From the NCBI GenBank assembly GCA_020698575.1, contig CM036243.1, positions 11,957,903 to 12,021,902 on the forward strand: 64,000 nt of DNA, read 5' to 3'. The notes below the pieces were generated by a model that did not search any database, had not been told where the DNA came from, and saw only the letters and a list, made by a program, of their open reading frames with translations. Shown piece after piece: positions 56,761 to 64,000 of the stretch. The stretch comes from Bostrychus sinensis. Taxonomy: Eukaryota; Chordata; Actinopteri; Gobiiformes; Eleotridae. A program made the translations under genes and the position numbers. How positions within the stretch are numbered: the first letter of the stretch is position 1; the number at the start of each line of letters is the position of its first letter.

Positions 56761-57654
56761 AAGTTAACTATGACTGTTGGAACTCGCTACTTGATCTGTT
56801 AAACCTAACCCTTGACCTCATGGTATCTACTTACCTACTTGTATGTTTTGTTTCTTTGTTTTGTTTGGATTTTTTTGGTAACTGAAAAAGTTATGGTGTG
56901 GTGTGAATTGATTTTCAGTAAAGGTCAGCAAAGAGCCAGTGGAGAAATATTTATTTTTTGGTGTGAAATGTCTAAATTCCCTGAATATTTACTTGTTTTG
57001 CTCATTGGTAAATGAAAATGAATTAGAAAAACTGTTCTTGTCATCAAAACACAAGCATACTTTATTTGACTAAGTCACTCATGAAAGGGTCACTAGTTCC
57101 ATGTGAAGTGTTGGATAAATGGGACTTGTTAGTAAAGGTATACCGGATGTCATTTAATACATTTTAATTAGTTTAGTGCTACATGTTTCATACCTAATAA
57201 GCACTGAAAACTTATAATAGAGTGAACTATAAGTAATAAAAAAATATTTTGACATTTGACCTCATGACAAGCTTGTTGCATGGTCATGCAAGGTAGTAAG
57301 ATTGTTTTATTTAAAGCAGGCTGTCTCAGTTCAAGTCAATTAGTATCCCCAAAGGGAAAATTGAACTCTCAAAAGAAGAATTTTAAGACCAGACTACAAT
57401 ACTTTCACAAAGGATCAGAGCAATTGGACTAAATTGCTGTGTGCTTTCAGTCAGGTCATGATGACTTTAAGTAAAAGAGTTACTAAGAAAAAGAGAGGTG
57501 TCCTTCTGACATTTAAAAAGTAAAAGCTCATTTAACACCAATTAGACAGGGAACTGCAAAATAATTGTGTGTGATTTGAACACCATCAAATTATGACTTC
57601 CTTTTAACACATACACACAAAAATAAATAAATAAAATAAAATCTTGGCAGTGGT

Positions 57655-58450
57655 AAAACTATAGTTTGACCTAGACTCGAACTGGACTTCTAGTTGCCTG
57701 GAAAATCCAGATTGATATGTCTCTGTATTTTTATACAGAGAAATATCAGTCTGGTCACCACACCATCCGCCGTGGTTGGATTCAAATCCCAACCATACCG
57801 TGCATTTTGATTCTTTTATTTAAGTCACATGTTCTTTGCGAGCAGCGTCCTCAACAACAACAATCAAGGTGGCGCACCGAGGAGCCGAGAGTTTGTTTCA
57901 TTCAGTGGTAAATTTTGTTTTAAATGACCAAAAACATCTCACATTAAAACCACAGCAGCTTACAACACTAGAAGCCTTTGCTTAAAAAAAAAGAAAAAAA
58001 AGATGTTTTCGCAGTTGCTCACTTTGTTGTCGCTTTGTTAATGTCACGTCCGCCATTTTCTGATTGGCTTACTCCGCTGTAAGTTTACTCGGGTTTGCTC
58101 CGCTCTAGAAATCGAACTGATTCAATGGCGACCAGACTCATCCACTGGTACAACGGTGAGGCTGGAATTCCCAGGCAAATCTTCTAGTTCAGTAAATAAA
58201 TAAATGCTCCACTTCACTACAGCCACTAAAAGTAATATATTGTTCTTTGTTCTTTTAGTGACCCCTTGAAGCTGGAGTCTACACCCCTAGGGTACAAAAT
58301 CCTTAAACCAAACCATAAATTAATTTTTTTTCCTTGATCTATACTGATATTCTGAAAATTGCATCCAAATTTGACCATTACTTATTGAATTGTTTTACTA
58401 ACAGGCAGACAAACAAACCGACAAACAAACCAACCACCAAACCTCTGCCA
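57655..58450. mobile_element. Repeat R1, copy h, split by family A copy 2
   Basis: Left part 57655-57693 (AGTTTGACCTAGACTCGAAC, TGGACTTCTAG). The right part resumes at 58181 (CTTCTAGTTCAG...AAATGCTCCAC) and continues with TTTAGTGACCCCTTGAAGCT, TTTCCTTGATCTATACTGAT, ATTGCATCCAAATTTGACCA, TTACTTATTGAATTG and CAGGCAGACAAACAAACCGA. Removing 57694-58178 restores the R1 consensus. Confidence 0.8.
57694..58178 (+). mobile_element. DNA element family A, copy 2, complete and nested in R1
   Basis: 485 bp. Ends TTGCCTGGAAAATCCAG and, opposite strand, TTGCCTGGGAATTCCAG. CTTCTAG flanks both sides (57687-57693 and 58181-58187); comparison with R1 suggests an 8-9 bp duplication with a 1-bp loss on the left. 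The hairpin (about 57708-57755) is kept: CCAGATTGATAT..CTCTGTA, loop, TACAGAG..ATATCAGTCTGG. Many CpGs of copy 1 appear here as TpG/CpA. It has a reverse CCAAT box (58063-58067). No transposase; superfamily unknown. Confidence 0.85.
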
Positions 58451-59709
58451 ACTCGAATTATATGACTCTGGTGGAAACTAGACTGATATTTTACCTTAAA
58501 TCTGAAAGCTGTTGTTTTCTAGGTTTCCATGTGTTCAGAATTCAATGAGAGCAGCTGCTGAGCTAAATACTGGCAGGTGTCATCTCACTGAACACAAACT
58601 CACAGTGTACAGCAATGTGTTACAGTGACAGCCAGCGATGCATGAGGAATAGTGGGAGACACACCCGGCCAACTGCTTTGATCCAATATGCTGTTGTTTA
58701 CTTGTTGGTTCTTCCTATGAGAAAACATTTGTGAGATGAGCCACTCTCTGAGAGAATGTGTTAGTCATGTGACCTGTGGATGAGCCCTGTGGAAATGAGG
58801 TCCGCCGGCCGAGCGCTGACAGGACAGGGACGGGAGCGCCACAGCCTGTCTGATGCTTTATTTATTGGTGTGTACAAACGTATCTAAATCCATAATAATA
58901 ATGCTTACATGGCGTCATAACATCTAGATCTTTCACAGAGGATTTCTTTCTCACTACCCTATACTGTGATCAGAGGGGGAAAAAAATGCATGTTTGTTTA
59001 AGTTAGCAGCAGGGACGGGGGACTCTTTTACCTTTGGCGAGGAAGGAATCAATGCCCTTCCATGAATCTCAAAGCCAATATGACTTTGACCAAGTTCTCT
59101 TCATAAGATGTAGATTTACTCTTTGGCTGAGCATATGTAGAGAGGAAATTGCTATTTGACCAGCGGCAGTGTGTCTCTGTGCCGTGTGCTTTACTCTGGC
59201 CTTGGTAAAGTTCACAGTTATACAGTGCAGGCCACCTCGAACTCATTCCTCATTCCCACCAACTCTCAGCAGTTCAGTTATGTATGTGTGCCTGTTTTCT
59301 TTCCTGTAAGGCACAACTGATTTGATTCAATTTTTTAAACTTTTAAAAAAAATTTTTTTTAAGGTTGCCGACACTGTCATGTTGAATGAGGGTGAGTGCT
59401 AGATTCAGTCTTTTGGATGCTCAAGTTATGATGACACAATCTTACCTCAAGGCAGCTCTCACCACCAAAAAGCACTTCAGTAGCTGGTTTGATATGTGGC
59501 CACAAGCACCAAAAAAACTAGCAGGGAATTGAAAATTTCTTTGAAGTTATCCCTTTTATTAATCAAAAGGAAGCCATAACCCATTGAAAAGGAATTATTA
59601 ATGTTTTTTCAGTTTGTGTTTGCTTTGGCCTGGATAAAAAAACAAACTGTAATTCACGTGAATGTTTATTAAAAACCACTAAGGCTGTTGTTTCTCTCAA
59701 GTTTTTTCC
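58451..59709. other. Unique intronic stretch, partly GC-richer
   Basis: No gene or repeat family recognised. 58790-58850 is locally GC-rich (GAGGTCCGCCGGCCGAGCGC). Could include conserved noncoding sequence. Confidence 0.4.
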
Positions 59710-59800
59710 CACAATGATGCATGTAAAGGTGAACGGGTGAATCTAAATTGTCCAGGGTGTACCCCACCTCATGGCCATGGCCATAGGCTTAAATACATAT
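59710..59800 (+). mobile_element. Dispersed teleost repeat U, copy 6 (fragment)
   Basis: TGATGCATGTAAAGGTGAAC, GGGTGAATCTAAATTGTCCA, GGGTGTACCCCACCTCATGG, CCATAGGCTTAAATAC: central and distal U blocks with an internal deletion. Confidence 0.65.
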
Positions 59801-60200
59801 CATTCATATCTATTTGTTTTTTTTCATGTACTAACTGAAAAATAGAATATAACACAATGCTATACATATGTGCACTTCTACATCTAATAGTCGCAATAAT
59901 GACAGCTATTGTTGTTATTATTGCTCTTACTGTTATTAATTGGTTTGTGCTCTTTTAAAATAGGACACGATATGAAAAATGTTGTCATGATTGGAGAAAC
60001 CATTTTGAACAAAAACGGGGTCATGTTGGCAGATATAGTATAATAGCAACTGCACAGAATCAACCTTGACGCACATACATCATACGTAACTACGGCAGCT
60101 CAACAAGGACCAAATGCATTACTGCATCCAGTTGTTTTACAGTGACAAACTCGCTCCTGGTTTAGGATAGATCAGGTATTAGGGTTTAATTAATGCTTTT

Positions 60201-60701
60201 TAGGGCTGGGCATGTTAACAGAGAGAAGTAAGCAGACAGCTGCAGCAGGACAGACGCATGAGAGCTACAGGAAGAGGAGAGACTTCTGAATTAAAAAAAA
60301 AAAAAAGAAAAAAGAAAGAAACATAAGTCCAGGTTAAAATAAATGGTTAAAAAAACATTCCAATCACAAATGTCTATTTTAAACAGAGGAGTTAATTGAA
60401 AATGTAGCTCTATCTGCTGTAGTGCTCTTTATCTGCAAAATAATAATGATTATTATTATTATTTGGGCTTCACCAATGTTTGAAATGGTTTTATATAGTA
60501 TACGTACACTGTATTTAAACAAATCATAACCAAGTCAAAATAGCACATAGTGGCTGAATTCTAAAAGTTATAAGTGGTCAAATAAAGAGCCAATTAGCAG
60601 CTTAAAGAGGCAAAACACGTTATTGATTGAATTATATATTAAAATATTTGCCAAAAAAACATACGATTATTCACGGTTAAAAATTTTAATGCCCAGCTCT
60701 A
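60201..60701. mobile_element. hAT MITE with 8-bp target duplication
   Basis: 501 bp. Ends TAGGGCTGGGCATGTTAAC and, opposite strand, TAGAGCTGGGCATTAAAA. Flanked by ATGCTTTT (60193-60200) and ATACTTTT (60702-60709), 7/8 match. Contains an A13 run and GTTAAAA/TTTTAAC words in both arms. No transposase. Confidence 0.85.
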
Positions 60702-60709
60702 ATACTTTT

Positions 60710-61000
60710 ACTTACAGGAATGTTACTTAATGTTTACTTAAGTCACAGTAAAATTAATATTTTATTTTTTATTTTTTTAAACTCACTTAGAGGGTAGTAA
60801 TAGTAGTCGTGGTTGTAGTGGCAGCAGTAGTATAGCAAAAGCAGTAATGGTGGTAGTAGCCGTAAAGACTTCCTACCTGAGTAAACATTACATTCAGTAC
60901 CTTGTTTTACATTTAATCAAGTAATACGTTCACAGTACTCCTACTTGAATATTAATTTGAAGTACCTTTATTGTGTACAGATTACTTCTTCCACCTGTGT
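60710..61000. mobile_element. AGT-rich dispersed element, copy 2
   Basis: TTACTTAATGTTTACTTAAG, TCACAGTAAAATTAATATTT, AGT/GGT triplet core at 60796-60870, then TAATCAAGTAATACGTTCAC, AGTACTCCTACTTGAAT. Same architecture as 12000-12690. Confidence 0.5.
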
Positions 61001-61562
61001 CATATGTTCATTTAAATGTGGTACCTGCATTGTTACTTTTTACATAGAAATAATTAGTAATTGATCCTCAGATCCTAGGTAAAACAAAAACTTTTTTTCA
61101 GCTTTTTGAGTTGTGATCAGTGGAGACGTGTGGGCTTATGTGTACACAGGTATCTACAGTATTTTTGCCCTTGCATGGTCCTGCCTGCTTGCATGTATAA
61201 AGGATGTTGTTGCATGAGGTATGTTCTCTTCTGGTGCCTGAGGTGATGTAGTTGAGATCTTTGAAGCGGGATCCACACAGCCAGCCAGCGCACTAGTCTC
61301 TGGGCTGGAACGGAAGAGCATCATAAGTCTTTCATGGAGTAGGTGTCCATTCCAGTGTTGGTCTGATATCAAAAACAAAACTATTTTTACAGAGCAGGTT
61401 TATTTTTTTATTGTATACATACCCCATCCCAATGACCTTCACCAAATATGCATAAGGGGTATCAGATACTATTGAGTCTCTTTGGATAAATAGGCTTAGA
61501 GTGTAGCAGCCGTTTTAGTTTTCTTAAAATTATATCCGTCCACATTTAAGAAATTCCTGCCT

Positions 61563-61785
61563 ACACCTTCAGAAAAAATAAGAGAACACTGAAAAATTAT
61601 AAGTTTCAAGTTTTAACTTTTATAGGTGCAATATGATAAACTGAAGTGTTATTTTTTGGGACCTGTTGAAAATATATATATTAAAAACAGGACATTACAT
61701 TACAGCAAAATAAGATCATTTATGCTGTGTTTGCAGAGTCACTTGAATAATTCAAAGATTCAGCTTCAAATTTTCAAAGACTACA
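61563..61785. mobile_element. Fragment of the ACACCTCTGGAAAAA repeat, copy 2
   Basis: ACACCTTCAGAAAAAATAAG, AGAACACTGAAAAATTATAA, GTTTCAAGTTTTAACTTTTA, ending near CAAAGACTACATTTTCAGG. Longer than the 1908 copy and directly followed by a reverse R1 copy. Confidence 0.45.
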
Positions 61786-61789
61786 TTTT

Positions 61790-62000
61790 CAGGAAAGGTC
61801 AGTAGGGGCCAAAGAAGAATTGATATGTTTTTGGTGTGAGTCTGGTACGCTATCTGGATCCAGGAGGTTTGTAAAATATTTTGTGCCATTGCAAGATAGG
61901 GCCACTTTACAAGGGGCTAGTAAAGAAACAAATAATGAGTTTTAGTGAATTCTTTACCATTGTGAAATAAAAAGCTTTGTGGCTCAATTTATAGAGCAAT
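61790..62000. mobile_element. Repeat R1, copy i (reverse orientation)
   Basis: The opposite strand reads GGCCCTATCTTGCAATGGCA, CAAACCTCCTGGATCCAGAT, TTCTTCTTTGGCCCCTACTGA, CCTTTCCTGAAAATG. The + strand also holds TTTGTGGCTCAATTTATAGAG (tRNA box A side) at 61976-61996. Confidence 0.7.
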
Positions 62001-62640
62001 ATATTGTATCTTTATTATGTATTTTTATTTAAGATAGGGTCAATATCTTCACAGTGTCTAGCTAATTAATTAAATGTTTTTCTTTAAATTTAAACCACAA
62101 GAACGAAATACATGGTAGCCAAGCTGCACCCTAAGTGATCCTAAATCTGAGCTATGTAAATTGCGGCAAAAGTCTGTTTTAACATAAACCGTATTACTCT
62201 GCCATGTTGTATGTGCCTGCATCCTCCATACTGCCTCTGCACCACCGCACTACCTGCTCATAGTAAATCTCTTCTTCGTGGTGCGCTGTGGGGACCCAAT
62301 TTTCCTGTAGCCATTACTCACGCAATATAAATGAGCCACAGTACCTCAGTAATGCTTCCGTATCTCAACCAGCTTGAGTTATGCTTTTCATAGCACAAGT
62401 CAATTCACTTCAGAGCAATAGCGATTTGCCTTTTATATTTAAGATCCTGTCCTCTGGCTGCAAGAATACTGTATATGCTGCGCTATTATACAATGAAGTG
62501 ATATAGTAACTGCCTATGACTCGTTTGCATAGATGCAGTGTGTGAGATTTAGTTGCATCTGTTAGAATGCTCCTTGTACTAAACTGGAAAAACTCATGAA
62601 AGTATTTACGTTTTGGGGCTATTGTAAAAACATATGAAAA

Positions 62641-62835
62641 CCAGAAGCACTTGGCGAGTGAGCCAAAAAGACCTTACAACGCGATTGTTTTTATGTATTT
62701 GGCTCTATCTCGCAAGGGTAACGCTATAGTGCCCATAGGATCTTCTAGTTCAGGGTTACATGCTGAGTATATTGTACCACTAAGCCTTTATTAACCACAA
62801 TAAACCTTTTTCACAAAAAGCAGAAGTAGCTTTGC
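62641..62835. mobile_element. Repeat R1, copy j
   Basis: CCAGAAGCACTTGGCGAGTG, TTTGGCTCTATCTCGCAAGG, GGATCTTCTAGTTCAGGGTT, ACATGCTGAG, TACCACTAAGCCTTTATTAA. Front and tRNA-like parts are present. Confidence 0.75.
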
Positions 62836-63467
62836 AACGCATTATCCCATTTAAAGTTAGCACTTGTCTTAGGCAAAATGGAGCAAGTGTTTTAAAAGTG
62901 TTTAACAGTGTTCAAGCTTACCAAATTTCATGTTTGATGATGTAGTTGCAGTAACAGGAGCAAAGACAGTAACCAATAAGCAGGACAAAGGCTGCACATT
63001 TTTTATAAAGAATTTATTCACGATTATTGAAGAAAGTACAAAAGAAAGCTTAAATATGCTAGCTTTAGCTAACTACAAATCACAGCAGTGTAATATTCAA
63101 TTCTTTTAGACTGAAAATGTCACAGCACAGAGCTATAGTTTTTATATTTACAGCAGATTTTGACTTCCACTGAGATCGATGGTGATGTTTTGTTAATGAA
63201 AACATGCTCATTTGTGTAAATATAGATTTATATATAGATAGATTTTAAGTAATATTATGTAATAAACTGTATTTTTTGTCTCTGCATCTATATACTCTAA
63301 AATGTAGTTGAGGGGCCCATAGTTGTCAGAGAAAAAAAAACAATATTATTTTTGGACTCATCTATTTTACGTCTCCTGCAACCTCTATCTCTAAGTATCG
63401 CAACACGACTTCAGGTTGAAAACGCAGAAGTGTGAAAAAGGTCTATGGCAAAGACCACTAAAACTAA

Positions 63468-63640
63468 TAGTTTGTTATCTTTGGCTCTATCTCGCAATGA
63501 TACAAAATTGTTTTAAGTGAAAATATTTTAAATTCTTGGATCAACAGCAACAGCCTTTCTTCCTTGGCCCATACTGACCTTTCTTAAAACAAAAAAAAAA
63601 GTTCATTACTTTTTGAAATAACTTTGATTTCAAACCATAA
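63468..63640. mobile_element. Repeat R1, copy k (distal part)
   Basis: TTTGGCTCTATCTCGCAATG, AAATTCTTGGATCAACAGCA, CTTTCTTCCTTGGCCCATAC, TGACCTTTCTTAAAAC, TTCATTACTTTTTGAAATAA. It may be the continuation of copy j separated by about 630 bp of other sequence. Confidence 0.7.
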
Positions 63641-64000
63641 CCATAAGGAAAACACTGATCTAATTTGTATTATGGGGGAAAGCGATCCTTGTGTAGACAG
63701 ATACCAATAACATGTAAAAATCTGCTTGGCGGATGGTGAGGAGAATCAAGAGACCATCATGTTGAAACTGTCCTCTTGCCATGTCTAAATATATCTGCCG
63801 AGAAGAGTTTTATTGGTGAAATGAGCGGCGAAGGAGCTCTGAATGTTTGAGAGGAGCAGTAAAACTAATTGCTGACAAGATTAACAGTCAGTTGTGCAGA
63901 AACAGTGCAGTTGCCATAGAGAAACATGGCCCAAAGAGACAGAGAAACAACATTTGACAGGTTATTCACACTGTGGGGTTTTAGATTACTCTATATGTCC

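Larger units (their letters stand above)
51331..64000 (+). other. inpp4b: 5' part of the following inpp4b intron
   Basis: Begins with consensus donor GTAAGT. The next exon should continue ...SLR-[TS]-x-D-G-G..., and no such exon was recognised before the end of the window. The interval holds a widespread DNA repeat (51640), a 0.9-kb dispersed element with a minisatellite (55.8-56.8 kb), the nested family A copy, a hAT MITE (60.2 kb) and three R1 copies near the end. Confidence 0.6.

Noticed and set aside
1..64000. CRISPR arrays, operons, attachment sites or phage-like regions
   Set aside because: None present. The introns, splice sites and retroposons show vertebrate nuclear DNA.

Overview
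This is about 64 kb of AT-rich vertebrate nuclear DNA, almost certainly from a ray-finned (teleost) fish. The case for a teleost is the repeat content: a Rex3/RTE-like LINE end with a (GATG)n tail, a 5S-rRNA-derived SINE and tRNA-derived SINEs ending in the AAAGCGCTATATAAAT-type tail, a Tc1-like relic, and many short hAT, pogo-like and Harbinger-like non-autonomous elements. There is no bacterial-style gene layout. The longest open frames are 100-139 codons and nearly all are chance frames or lie inside repeats.

Only one host gene can be supported: inpp4b (type II inositol-3,4-bisphosphate 4-phosphatase) on the + strand. Two consecutive-looking exons of its N-terminal C2 domain are present, at 7097-7213 and 51251-51330, separated by a 44,037-bp intron. 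Both bounding splice junctions are phase 0, so they can be joined in frame. The window therefore holds the end of one intron (1-7096), one very large intron (7214-51250) and the start of the next (51331-64000). The catalytic CX5R phosphatase exons lie outside. A pyrimidine-rich, promoter-like stretch with good splice signals at about 41.3-41.9 kb could be an internal first exon or a cassette exon.

Layout: 0-7 kb carries an unusual three-armed inverted repeat (1151-1256), a hAT-like element, copy 1 of a hairpin-bearing DNA element (family A) and a hAT MITE at 6.3 kb. 7-15 kb is mostly unique intron with a hAT MITE at 11 kb and an AGT-rich element at 12 kb. 15.9-18.5 kb is an old tandem duplication whose two halves received different transposons, so each half records the empty site of the other. 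The 5S SINE follows at 18.9 kb. 21-36 kb has family B elements, copies of repeat R1, a Harbinger-like element with TAA target duplications and an 876-bp hAT MITE. 39.97-41.2 kb is a broken Tc1 copy. 42.4-46.2 kb is a SINE cluster in which two pairs of direct repeats bracket SINE insertions. 49.6-51.0 kb has a pogo-like MITE and a hAT MITE just upstream of the second inpp4b exon. 55.8-56.8 kb is a repeat containing a 60-bp minisatellite. At 57.7-58.2 kb family A copy 2 is nested inside an R1 copy. 60-64 kb has another hAT MITE and more R1 copies.

No new gene system was found. The strongest observations are structural: the tandem duplication with reciprocal empty sites, the switchable inverted repeat, the nested hairpin-bearing element, the hAT MITEs sharing TAGGGCTG ends, and the possible extra inpp4b exon. 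Repeat family names are from memory and sequence pattern only; no database was searched.
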